Shown here: piece after piece, positions 8,964 to 16,505 of the stretch | Numbering within the stretch: the stretch's first letter is position 1 | How the letters are laid out: the number at the start of each line of letters is the position of its first letter | Assembly: GCA_026418625.1 (NCBI GenBank) | Contig: JAOABA010000056.1 | Span: 148,914 to 212,913 of the forward strand | DNA length: 64,000 bases | Direction: 5' to 3' | From: Candidatus Kapaibacterium sp. | Lineage (GTDB): Bacteria > Bacteroidota > Ignavibacteria > Kapaibacteriales > UBA2268 | Program-made: the position numbers and the translations under genes | The notes under the pieces: model-generated | What the model saw: only the letters and a program-made list of their open reading frames with translations | Told to the model about the DNA's origin: nothing | Databases searched by the model: none

Positions 8964-9120
8964 TGAAATCAGGATTTAATATTTTCTTTTTGAGTGTGTT
9001 TTATCCGTAGAGACACAGCATGCTGTGTCTCTACAAAGGATTGACATTTCAAATTTGCCATCAGGAATTTACTTTGTCCGTCTTGGCACTTTGGTGGGAC
9101 GGTTTGTCAAGATCGAATAG
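8964..9120 (+). pseudogene. orphan T9SS sorting-domain remnant
   Basis: Read in the frame ending at the TAG of 9118-9120, this sequence encodes CVLSVETQHAVSLQ followed by RIDISNLPSGIYFVRLG and VGRFVKIE. It is nearly identical to the end of the gene at 12197-13489. Upstream (about 8964-8991) only a decayed trace of the EIRIFNILGE strand is visible, and there is no attached gene body or start codon. It is therefore a leftover 3' end of a deleted or recombined T9SS gene. It contains the 28-bp GTAGAGACACAGCA palindrome at 9007-9034. Confidence 0.8.
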
Positions 9121-9350
9121 CCACTACTTTTAAGTAGTGGAATAAATTATTTCAGATAGTGTCTTCCGTTAGAACAGACAACCCTTTGCGCGCAAAAAAG
9201 ATGTCCCACACCTCTAAGGTGTAGGACATCTGAAAAATATTATTTTGTCACTCTGAACGAAGTGAAGAGTCCATTATTTTTCAATGACTTATGTAATATG
9301 GATTCTTCGCCTTCGGCTCTGAATGACTGGTTTTTACACAGCCTCGCATA
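8992..9350 (+). repeat. ~360-bp segmental repeat, copy 1 (T9SS tail plus 3' palindromes)
   Basis: Closely matches 13361-13724. In order: the sorting-domain tail with the 28-bp palindrome at 9007-9034; a hairpin right after the stop (CCACTACTT and its complement, 9121-9140); a longer hairpin at 9200-9230 centred on ACACCTCTAAGGTGT; and an imperfect inverted pair (9247-9272 and 9300-9327) of the GTCACTCTGAACGAAGTGAA type. No T-run follows the hairpins, so they are not typical terminators. This is the first part of the 8872-9866 gene-free stretch. Confidence 0.85.
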
Positions 9351-9370
9351 TAGGAATTTCTTTCTTCCCT

Positions 9371-9433
9371 GTCATTCCTGTGCATACAGGAATCTCCTCA
9401 AGCCACAGAGACTCCTGCATCCGCAGGAGTGAC
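9371..9433. repeat. inverted pair of the 25-bp GTCATTCCTGC element
   Basis: 9371-9395 is a forward copy and 9409-9433 an inverted copy of the element that also lies inside the CDS at 7959-8019. Degenerate GC-richer sequence (TCCGCAGGAG and similar) continues to about 9490. No gene is seen here; open frames across it are repeat artefacts. Confidence 0.75.
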
Positions 9434-9578
9434 ATATTAGGTCTGCCTCCGCAGGAGCAAGGCACTCGTCACTCACATCATCCTTTCTTATCAAGGAATC
9501 TAAAAAAAAATTAATAAAAATTAATTTGGATATTAGAATTTTTAATATTACAATTGCATTTGTTAGGTGTGAAATTTT

Positions 9579-9634
9579 ACCGAACACCGAACACCGAACA
9601 CCGAACACCGAACACCGAACACCGAACACCGAAC
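9579..9634. repeat. 7-bp tandem repeat (ACCGAAC x8)
   Basis: Eight perfect head-to-tail copies of ACCGAAC followed by a partial unit ACCGG. Because the period is 7, a frame read through it on the minus strand gives a repeating FGVRCSV pattern, which is a translation artefact. Such perfect arrays usually vary in copy number between strains. Confidence 0.95.
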
Positions 9635-9705
9635 ACCGGTTTGGTTATTGTTATTTGACTTCAGATTAAAAAAAGAAACAGAAAGGAGGGTTAGCCTATG
9701 ATTGC

Positions 9706-9745
9706 AATAAAAAAGCCGAACCGATAAAAGCAGTATCAGTTCGGC
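9706..9745 (-). terminator. intrinsic terminator of the minus-strand structured element
   Basis: GCCGAACTGATA pairs with TATCGGTTCGGC around a 7-base loop, and a run of six T follows on the minus strand. This is the strongest terminator-like signal in the 8872-9866 gap. Confidence 0.7.
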
Positions 9746-9808
9746 AAGGGTTGAAGCTGACTGCTTTCGCAGTTTCCCACCGGCTTTTGCCCTATTCCAA
9801 TGGGCAAA
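9706..9808 (-). ncRNA. candidate structured small RNA ending in an intrinsic terminator
   Basis: On the minus strand, reading from 9808 down: a hairpin with 7-bp arms (TTTGCCC and GGGCAAA, 9786-9808), then a stem ACTGC-GAAA-GCAGT closed by a GNRA tetraloop (9760-9773), then a 12-bp stem (9715-9745, GCCGAAC.GATA arms with one G-T wobble) followed directly by TTTTTTATT. The GNRA loop and the T-run are correct only on the minus strand, so transcription is inferred to run that way. No open reading frame fits. I do not recognise the family. The next plus-strand gene starts 58 bp to the right, divergently. Confidence 0.45.
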
Positions 9809-9866
9809 TTAATAAAAATTTTCAAAAATCAAAATTAATTTGTTAAATTAAAAATGGAGATGAAAA

Positions 9867-10817
9867 ATGAAAGATAAATCATTGACTTTATTATTCATTA
9901 TTTTGTTGTTCTTATCAACAGTTAAAGTATATGGAGAAAATCCACCTTGTAAACCAGAAGGCGAATCTAATTGCGATTGGATTGAAGCTGGAGTAATTGA
10001 ATTTCATCTTAACCCTCAAATACAAGGATACGATGAAGACTGCGAAAACTGCAAATTTTTTGTAAAATATTGGTATAGAAGATGCCCTATACCTCCTTAT
10101 GGAAATGGCTTCTATCAAGATATTAGTATTACTGATATCTGGTATGATGCTGCTGATAATGATTGTCAGAATTGTTCACCTTCAAACTTGTTCCTAAATG
10201 CACTATTCGCCATATGGGAAGAAAATGCAATGAATTTTGTTAAATTATGCACAGATGCACCAAATACTTATAATAGAATAAGCGAAGGATCTTGTTGGCG
10301 TGTTGTAACTGTCTACGTTGAACCACTTCCTCCATTTCCAGCAAAAACTGAAATACATTTAATGCCTTGCGAAGGATATGGATGCTGTCAATCTTATTAT
10401 ACTATTACTTTTGATTCATACTGTAATATTACCAAACTTGTAACTATTGACTTTCTTGAGGTAACCGATGATTGCCAAGACCCTTGCTTTTTTGTATGTA
10501 ATCAATTAGTTTTCAATTTTCAGGCATCACAAGGTAAGTTACCGACATACGATAAGACTATTGATATGTCTGAAAAGGTAATTAATATAATCATTAATAA
10601 TTTATCTGATAATACTATTATACTAAAAAGTAAAGATGAAAAAATTGAATCTTTTTGCATCTATAACTTAATAGGTGAAAATGTCTTTACTTATTACTGT
10701 AACATTCAACAAAAAGATGGTTTATCTATTGATCTCCAATCATACCCTAAAGGAATGTATCATTTATTAGTGAAAACGAATAAAAATTTGTATCACTATA
10801 GTGTTCTTAATTTATAG
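9867..10817 (+). CDS. Cys-rich secreted protein with a T9SS-like C-terminus
   Basis: A 316-residue exported protein. The ATG at 9867 follows an ATGGAGATG stretch with a GGAG ribosome-binding site. Signal peptide is about residues 1-23. The body has about 18 cysteines in pairs such as DCENCKF, DCQNCSP, GCCQSYY and DCQDPC, suggesting disulfides in a secreted fold. The last ~75 residues resemble a T9SS sorting domain (FCIYNLIGENVF, then IDLQSYPKGMYHLLVKT). The body is not recognised. It is the first of three consecutive T9SS-type genes; 64 bp separate it from the next. Confidence 0.7.
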   Translation: MKDKSLTLLFIILLFLSTVKVYGENPPCKPEGESNCDWIEAGVIEFHLNPQIQGYDEDCENCKFFVKYWYRRCPIPPYGNGFYQDISITDIWYDAADNDCQNCSPSNLFLNALFAIWEENAMNFVKLCTDAPNTYNRISEGSCWRVVTVYVEPLPPFPAKTEIHLMPCEGYGCCQSYYTITFDSYCNITKLVTIDFLEVTDDCQDPCFFVCNQLVFNFQASQGKLPTYDKTIDMSEKVINIIINNLSDNTIILKSKDEKIESFCIYNLIGENVFTYYCNIQQKDGLSIDLQSYPKGMYHLLVKTNKNLYHYSVLNL

Positions 10818-10881
10818 CATATAATGTAGTAAATTTAATGAATTATTTTTTCTTTGAGAGAATAGTATTTATTGAGCAGCT

Positions 10882-12195
10882 ATGAAATATTTAAAAATTT
10901 ATTTACAAGTATTAATATTTATTTCTGTATCATTTAATACTGAAAATACATTTTCATTCGACTTTTTTTTGCAAACGGTTGATTCAAACGCTAAATATAC
11001 TATTTTTGATATTGATTGTGCCGATTCGGCTAATTGTATTTCTTTGTCACGAAAAAATGGTCAATATCATAGGATAAGACATACAACTGACAGGGGATTG
11101 ACTTGGTTTGATTCATTTATACAACCTGATACTGGTAAATTTCCAATGGACTTATATGACATATCATATCCCGATAATGATTTTGCTTATGTTTCCTGTG
11201 ATAGTGGAATTATTTTAAAAACATCTAATAATGGGAAAGAATGGGAGCGAATTTTTATCGACTCGAATAAAGCTTTAAATAAAATATTTATGTTAGATAG
11301 AGCTCTTGGCTATTCTCTATCAAATTACGGTAAGTCTCTTTATAAAACTAAGGATGGCTGGAAAACTCATAATATAATAAGCCTTCCTGATAGCTTTCTT
11401 TTAGGGAGAACAGATATGCAGATATTTGACGAAGGAATAATATATATATATTCCCCCATTATTGAAGGCGGTAATATATTCATCACATACAATGATGGTA
11501 TTAGTTGGTCAGTTAGAAAAACACCAAAATTAGCGTATTGGATTAAGACTTATTTTTATAATAGGCAAATTGGATGGGCTTTAGGAGCTATTTCCTTTGG
11601 TTCTAAGAACTATTATTATATTTATAAAACCGAAGATTCAGGTCAAACCTGGAAATTGCAAAGCGAAATATTAAATCAAAGAAATTATAATGACATATGT
11701 TTTACTGACTCTTTAAACGGTGTAATAGTTGGTAATTTTGAGTTAATAATGTTAACAACCGATGGTGGTAATTCTTGGAAGGAAAATGAGATACCAAAAT
11801 ATGCAAATCCCTTATCATATAATAGAATAGTATTTCCATCAAAATCTTCAGCTTTTATTACGGCAAATTTAGGTGTAATTAAAAAATGGGATAAGTCTTT
11901 AACTTCAATTTTTTCTTCTTCAGAAGCCAAAAATTTAAAACCTATTATCTATCCAAACCCGGTACAATCTGGCGATGAAATAAACATTGATATTGCAGGA
12001 TTTGAACATGGAAATTCTTCCTTTTTCATATGCGATATTTTAGGAAAACAGTTAACTACTGCAGATTATCAGTATTTGTCAATAGATACAAAAACAATAA
12101 CATTTACTTTCGCAAGGAATGTTAAACCGGGTGTTTATCTTATTAATTTGACAATTCATAAAAAAAGGTTTAATGAAATATTAGTAGTATATTAA
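10882..12195 (+). CDS. secreted beta-propeller (YCF48/Asp-box type) protein with T9SS sorting domain
   Basis: 437 residues with an N-terminal signal (about 1-25) and repeated Asp-box or BNR-like motifs: TTDRGLTWFDS, TSNNGKEWERI, TYNDGISWSVR, TEDSGQTWKLQ and TTDGGNSWKEN. These form the blades of a YCF48 or sialidase-like beta-propeller. The C-terminal ~80 residues start with IYPNPVQSGDEINIDI and end in a beta-rich T9SS sorting domain. Catalytic sialidase residues are not evident, so the protein is more likely a surface-binding or structural protein. One base separates its stop from the start of the paralogous gene downstream, so the two form an operon. Confidence 0.82.
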   Translation: MKYLKIYLQVLIFISVSFNTENTFSFDFFLQTVDSNAKYTIFDIDCADSANCISLSRKNGQYHRIRHTTDRGLTWFDSFIQPDTGKFPMDLYDISYPDNDFAYVSCDSGIILKTSNNGKEWERIFIDSNKALNKIFMLDRALGYSLSNYGKSLYKTKDGWKTHNIISLPDSFLLGRTDMQIFDEGIIYIYSPIIEGGNIFITYNDGISWSVRKTPKLAYWIKTYFYNRQIGWALGAISFGSKNYYYIYKTEDSGQTWKLQSEILNQRNYNDICFTDSLNGVIVGNFELIMLTTDGGNSWKENEIPKYANPLSYNRIVFPSKSSAFITANLGVIKKWDKSLTSIFSSSEAKNLKPIIYPNPVQSGDEINIDIAGFEHGNSSFFICDILGKQLTTADYQYLSIDTKTITFTFARNVKPGVYLINLTIHKKRFNEILVVY

Positions 12196-12196
12196 C

Positions 12197-13489
12197 ATGA
12201 AAAAATCAATAACTACATTATTTATGTTATTTTTTAGCATTACGGTATCAGCATTCTGCGGTGATGGTTGGTCAATTGTAGATTCGAATAAATGGATGTG
12301 GCAATATACAGATGCGGTTTGTCTTGATAGCAATAATTGCTTTGCTGTAGCCTACTTTGCAAAATCTTATTTTGTTAATTCAACCGATGGAGGTAAAACA
12401 TGGAATCAAATTTATTCGGACACAATATTTAAAGGTAAAAACAATGAGCAATTAGAAGTGCATACAATAGCATATTTGGATAAAAAAAATATAATTTTGG
12501 GTTGTTCGCTTGGTGATTTTATTATTTCCGAAGATTCCGGAAAAACATGGCAAAAATCATCTATCGGTAAAAAAGAACAAGTAAGGGTCATTAGCTTTAT
12601 TTCAAAAGACTCTGGTATTGTATTAACTGATAATTCGTTATATAAAACAGTAAACGGAGGTAAGATATGGGATAAAGTAGTATTCCTTAATCTTGGTTTC
12701 GATATTCTTCAGCATTGGAATCTTGCTTTTCCTAATAAGAATTTAATAATTATTAATTCCGATTTAAAAGGCAACCAAAATGTTTTTTTAATTTCGTATG
12801 ATTTTGGTTCTTCATGGGAAATAATTCCTAATCCTGCAGGAGGAATAACTGTAGTATATTTTAAAGATGAAAAAATCGGATGGTTGTTATCAATTGGTTT
12901 TAAAAAACGTTATGAATTATATGATAGAATTTTGAAAACAACCGATGGTGGTTGGACTTGGACTGAGCAATTAAATAGATTTAGTGGTATTAACAGCTTA
13001 TTATTTGACATATTCTTTTTCGATTATTACAAAGGATATGTATCAGGTATAGATGGTAAGCTATATAAAACAACAAATTCCGGAAATAATTGGATTTTAT
13101 TAAATCCTTATCCTAAAGTAGGTTATGAACCACATTTTACTTGTGTTACAATGCCATCAAAAAATACCTGTCTTGTTTTTACAAATAACGGCGAAATATT
13201 AAGATATGATGAGTCAACTCTCAATGTAAATAATAAAATATCGGATGAATTATCCATCTTCCCCAATCCAGCAATAGATTATATTGAAATAATTTATAAT
13301 GTAGAGACAGGTCTCAGACCTGCCTATACTGAGGGAATAAATATTTTCAACATACTTGGAGAGTGTGTTTTATCCGTAGAGACACAGCATGCTGTGTCTC
13401 TACAAAGGATTGATATTTCAAATTTGCCTTTAGGAATTTACTTTGTCCGTCTTGGTGATTGGGTTGGGAGGTTTGTCAAAATTGAATAG
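12197..13489 (+). CDS. secreted beta-propeller protein with T9SS sorting domain carrying two in-frame palindromes
   Basis: A 430-residue paralogue of the preceding gene. Signal peptide is about residues 1-20. Asp-box repeats: STDGGKTWNQI, SEDSGKTWQKS, TVNGGKIWDKV, TTDGGWTWTEQ and TTNSGNNWILL. The sorting domain begins SIFPNPAIDYIEI and ends GRFVKIE. It is interrupted by two palindromic elements read in frame: one gives NVETGLRPAYTE before INIFNILGE, the other SVETQHAVSLQR after CVLS. The final ~45 residues are almost identical to the orphan tail at 8992-9120. Function is probably the same class as the upstream paralogue. Confidence 0.82.
   Translation: MKKSITTLFMLFFSITVSAFCGDGWSIVDSNKWMWQYTDAVCLDSNNCFAVAYFAKSYFVNSTDGGKTWNQIYSDTIFKGKNNEQLEVHTIAYLDKKNIILGCSLGDFIISEDSGKTWQKSSIGKKEQVRVISFISKDSGIVLTDNSLYKTVNGGKIWDKVVFLNLGFDILQHWNLAFPNKNLIIINSDLKGNQNVFLISYDFGSSWEIIPNPAGGITVVYFKDEKIGWLLSIGFKKRYELYDRILKTTDGGWTWTEQLNRFSGINSLLFDIFFFDYYKGYVSGIDGKLYKTTNSGNNWILLNPYPKVGYEPHFTCVTMPSKNTCLVFTNNGEILRYDESTLNVNNKISDELSIFPNPAIDYIEIIYNVETGLRPAYTEGINIFNILGECVLSVETQHAVSLQRIDISNLPLGIYFVRLGDWVGRFVKIE
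13301..13403 (+). repeat. two GTAGAGACA palindromes inside a T9SS sorting domain
   Basis: 13301-13329 is an imperfect palindrome (GTAGAGACAGGTCT and a decayed complement). 13376-13403 is a perfect 28-bp palindrome (GTAGAGACACAGCA and its complement), identical to 9007-9034. Both are in frame and flank the INIFNILGECVL strand, the same two positions occupied by other palindromes in the gene at 5932. Confidence 0.88.
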
Positions 13490-13724
13490 CCACTACTTGA
13501 AAGTAGTGGAGAAAAAAAAATTAATTTCTAATAGTTCCTTCCGGTTTAACAGACAACTCTATCTGTGCAAAGAAAGATATCCTACACCTCTAAGGTGTAG
13601 GACACCTGAGAAAAAAAAATTGTCACTCTGAACGAAGTGAAGAGTCCATTATTTATCAATGAGTTAAATGATATGGATTCTTCGCCTTAGGCTCTGAATG
13701 ACTGGTTTTTACAAAGCCTCATAC
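13361..13724 (+). repeat. ~360-bp segmental repeat, copy 2
   Basis: Matches 8992-9350 with scattered differences. After the stop at 13489 it holds the CCACTACTT hairpin (13490-13509), the CCTACACCT-CTA-AGGTGTAGG hairpin (13581-13601) and the inverted GTCACTCTGAACG pair (13622-13702). The remaining gene-free stretch to 13855 shows no further recognisable feature. Confidence 0.85.
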
Positions 13725-13855
13725 GCTGGAATGATGGGGAAGCATAAAAGTTCACTCTTTGGAAATAGGAGTCAGGAATTGAGAATTGTTTTTAATAGCA
13801 CAAACATAAACAAATGGATTTTTCATAAGCAGGAATGCTTTATCTACTTGTTTAT

Positions 13856-15112
13856 TTAGATAAAGAAACTTGCGATGATTGCTGTCAATAGATTAACTAA
13901 AGCACCAATAAACATAGCTTTGAAACCTAAACGGGCTATCTCAGCTCTTTTCTCGGGAACCAAAGCACCAAGTCCCCCAATTTGGACAGCAATTGAACCG
14001 AAATTAGCAAAACCGCATAGAGCAAATGTCGCTATTGAGGCTGTTCTTGCAGAGATTTTACCTTCAAGAATTAATTGTGATAAATCAGCATAAGCAAGAA
14101 ATTCATTCAGACTGATTTTCGTTCCGATGAGACTACCTAAAATTTTTGCCTCTGAGGCTGGAACTCCGACAAAATAGGCAAATGGCTGGAAAATAAAACC
14201 GAATATTTCTTTTAAACTTTTTGGGAAATAAACAAACCCAATAGTTGAAAGCCATTGATGAGCTATATTTAAACCAGCATCAATCAACGCTATCAAAGAA
14301 ATGAATGCAATAAGAACTGCAATAATGTTTAAGGAAAGTTTCATTCCGTCACCGGCACCTTGAGTAATGGCATCTAACAAATTACTACTCTGCGGGATAG
14401 AGATATTTTTTATTTCCTTCAAACTCAGTATGTCTGACGATGGTGGAACAACTATTTTCGATAGAATTATACTTCCGGGAGCAGAAATTAAGCTTGCTGT
14501 AATAAGAAAAACAGGTGAAATACCCATTTGTATATACGCTGCCATCACCCCTCCAGCAATTGTTGCAAATCCACCGGTCATTATTGTCAATAATTCTGAG
14601 CGGGAAACATTTCCAAGGTAGTGTCTGACAAGTAAGGGTGCTTCTGTCTGTCCTAAGAAAATATTTGAAGCGACTACCAAGGATTCAACGCCAGATGTTT
14701 TCAAAGTCTTTTGCATCAGGCAAGCAATACCATAAACAATTTTTTGGATGATACCATATTTATATAAAATTGAAACAAAAGCCGAAAAGAATATTATTGT
14801 TGATGAGATAATGATTGCAAACTGAAAGCCAAATACATTATTGCTCTCTGCTTTGCCTATATTGCCAAATAAAAATTCAGTTCCTTTTTTACTGAAATCA
14901 AGAAAGTCCTTCACTCTATCTCCAATCCACTGGAATATCTGATAAGTGATAGGAATATACAAAATTATGATGGCTAAGATAATTTGTAAGAAAATCCCTA
15001 TAATAATTATTCTAAATGGAAAATTTCTTTTATTTTCGGAAATAATCCAAAGAATAAAAAAAATTATTAGGATGCCTATAATTCCAAGAAATTTGCTTAC
15101 AATTAAATCCAA
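13856..15112 (-). CDS. concentrative nucleoside transporter (CNT/NupC family)
   Basis: A 418-residue multi-span inner-membrane symporter that takes up nucleosides with H+ or Na+. The CNT signature GQTEAPLLVRHYLGNVSRSE is followed by MTGGFATIAGGVMAAYI, and the C-terminal half has GVPASEAKILGSLIGTK and ALCGFANFGSIAVQIGGLG, all classic family blocks. No ATG is available; the start is TTG at 15112, with GGAG of the upstream terminator stem acting as a probable ribosome-binding site. Its role in salvage fits the adenine deaminase elsewhere in the window, though they are not adjacent. Confidence 0.93.
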   Translation of the reverse strand: MDLIVSKFLGIIGILIIFFILWIISENKRNFPFRIIIIGIFLQIILAIIILYIPITYQIFQWIGDRVKDFLDFSKKGTEFLFGNIGKAESNNVFGFQFAIIISSTIIFFSAFVSILYKYGIIQKIVYGIACLMQKTLKTSGVESLVVASNIFLGQTEAPLLVRHYLGNVSRSELLTIMTGGFATIAGGVMAAYIQMGISPVFLITASLISAPGSIILSKIVVPPSSDILSLKEIKNISIPQSSNLLDAITQGAGDGMKLSLNIIAVLIAFISLIALIDAGLNIAHQWLSTIGFVYFPKSLKEIFGFIFQPFAYFVGVPASEAKILGSLIGTKISLNEFLAYADLSQLILEGKISARTASIATFALCGFANFGSIAVQIGGLGALVPEKRAEIARLGFKAMFIGALVNLLTAIIASFFI

Positions 15113-15138
15113 AAAAAACTCCGATTAAGAATCGGAGT
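15111..15138 (-). terminator. terminator of the secD-secF-STAS transcript, overlapping the transporter start
   Basis: On the minus strand ACTCCGATT and AATCGGAGT form a 9-bp stem with a 3-base loop, followed by eight T. The last two T and the next G form the TTG start of the nucleoside transporter, and GGAG in the 3' arm sits where its ribosome-binding site should be. Confidence 0.8.
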
Positions 15139-15169
15139 AATTTAAAAAAAATGTCTTGATTAATCTAAA

Positions 15170-15523
15170 TTATTCTAAATTTTTTATTGCATTTTCCATA
15201 TTTTCAAAAATCCTAAAAACTTTATCCAAATGGGTCATTTCTAATAATTTCTGAACTTTTTCGGGAAGACAGCAAAGCCAAAATTCAATTTCGTATTTTT
15301 TAAGAGTAGTTAATGCACTAACCAACATACCCAGACCTGATGAGTTTATAATTTCGACTTTTGACAGGTCAGCGATTACATATTTTATCTTTTTCGATGC
15401 TAATTCATTCAGTTTACTTATAAGAATCAACGCATCATTCCCACCTAATAACTGGCTCCCAAAAGTTACCAAGGAAGTATTTTCTTTACCAGAAATATTT
15501 TCTATTATGAAATCAGAACCCAT
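15170..15523 (-). CDS. STAS-domain protein (anti-sigma-factor antagonist type)
   Basis: A 117-residue single STAS domain like SpoIIAA/RsbV. The phosphorylatable-serine region IINSSGLGMLVSAL follows VIADLSKVE, as in regulated STAS antagonists. The C-terminal helix (KVQKLLEMTHLDKVFRIFE) matches the family. It starts 21 bp after the secF stop on the same strand, so it is cotranscribed with secDF, and a terminator follows it. A partner kinase or anti-sigma factor is not in the window. Proposed role is partner-switching regulation. Confidence 0.88.
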   Translation of the reverse strand: MGSDFIIENISGKENTSLVTFGSQLLGGNDALILISKLNELASKKIKYVIADLSKVEIINSSGLGMLVSALTTLKKYEIEFWLCCLPEKVQKLLEMTHLDKVFRIFENMENAIKNLE

Positions 15524-15544
15524 TTAACGTAATGATATTTTTTA

Positions 15545-16492
15545 TTATATAGCTGTTGAGACTGCTGGTTTCTTAGTTGTTTCTTCCTCAAATTTAACTT
15601 TCTTAACTTTTTCAAGGAACCAAATAACAAATGAACTGGCAATGTAAATTGAAGAGTAAGTTCCTACAATAACTCCAACTAACATTGTGAATGCAAAGCC
15701 TTGCAAAACTGGACCAGCAACTAAAACCAATGTTACAAGAACCATAACAACAGTTAAAACCGTATTAATTGTTCTGCTCAATGTCTCATTAATACTCAAA
15801 TTAACCATTTTTATGAAATTCATACCCTTGTGCTTTTCCTTGTTTTCACGAATTCTGTCGAAAATGATAACAGTATCGTTGACAGAATAACCGATAACAG
15901 TTAAAAAGGCAGCAAGGATAGACAAATTCATTTCAATATCAATTATTTTCAAATGATGAACAATAACAACAATTCCTAAAGTAAAGAGAACATCGTGAAC
16001 CAAAGCAACAATAGCACCAAGGCCAAAAATAAACTCAAAACGGAAAGCTATGTATATCAGAATTCCTATAATGGCTAAAAGAACCGCTAAAATAGCTTGA
16101 GTCCTCAATTCAGAACCAATTTTAGGTCCAATCGTGTCGGCTTTTAATAATGTAATCTTATTATTAGGAAAAGCCTTTTGTAATGCTTCTACAATCTGTT
16201 CAGCAATTTTTCCGGTTTGTTTTAATCTGATTAAATGCTGTCCTTCTTCACCAAAGGATTTTATTTCTGAACCTGCAAAACCAGCTTTTGTCATAGCATC
16301 ACGTATCAAATCAGTATTGACCTCTTTCTCGAATTTAACACCGACTTCAGTTCCGCCGACGAAATCTATTCCATATTCAATACCAAGAATACTAGTAGCA
16401 ATCAAGCCACCTATTATAAAAACAAGCGAAAAAATAAAGGACTGTAGTCTTAAACCAATAAAATTAATATTTGTCTTTTTAAAAAATTGCAT
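15545..16492 (-). CDS. secF: protein translocase subunit SecF
   Basis: Inner-membrane partner of SecD that uses the proton gradient to aid late steps of Sec export. Residues from about 20 show GGLIATSILGIEYGIDFVGG, then the periplasmic domain, then a six-helix pattern with VIGYSVNDTVIIFDRIRENK, the conserved SecF motif. Length of 315 residues is typical. It starts 13 bp after secD on the same strand. The large secreted T9SS repertoire here depends on the Sec system. Confidence 0.96.
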   Translation of the reverse strand: MQFFKKTNINFIGLRLQSFIFSLVFIIGGLIATSILGIEYGIDFVGGTEVGVKFEKEVNTDLIRDAMTKAGFAGSEIKSFGEEGQHLIRLKQTGKIAEQIVEALQKAFPNNKITLLKADTIGPKIGSELRTQAILAVLLAIIGILIYIAFRFEFIFGLGAIVALVHDVLFTLGIVVIVHHLKIIDIEMNLSILAAFLTVIGYSVNDTVIIFDRIRENKEKHKGMNFIKMVNLSINETLSRTINTVLTVVMVLVTLVLVAGPVLQGFAFTMLVGVIVGTYSSIYIASSFVIWFLEKVKKVKFEEETTKKPAVSTAI

Positions 16493-16505
16493 ATCTAATT
16501 CCTTC

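Noticed and set aside
9323..9514. Plus-strand open frame through the repeat region
   Set aside because: Consists almost wholly of translated palindromic elements; no upstream signals.
9372..9629. Minus-strand open frame with repeated FGVRCSV units
   Set aside because: Produced by the 7-bp tandem repeat and dispersed palindromes; no ribosome-binding site or domain.
9579..9634. Tandem array considered as CRISPR
   Set aside because: Unit is 7 bp with no spacers and no cas genes in the window.
13490..13509. Hairpin after the beta-propeller gene considered as a terminator
   Set aside because: Followed by an A-run, not a T-run, on the plus strand, and shared with the other cassette copy as a repeat.
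13443..13631. Open frame overlapping the end of the beta-propeller gene
   Set aside because: Shadow of the real gene that runs into the duplicated intergenic repeats.
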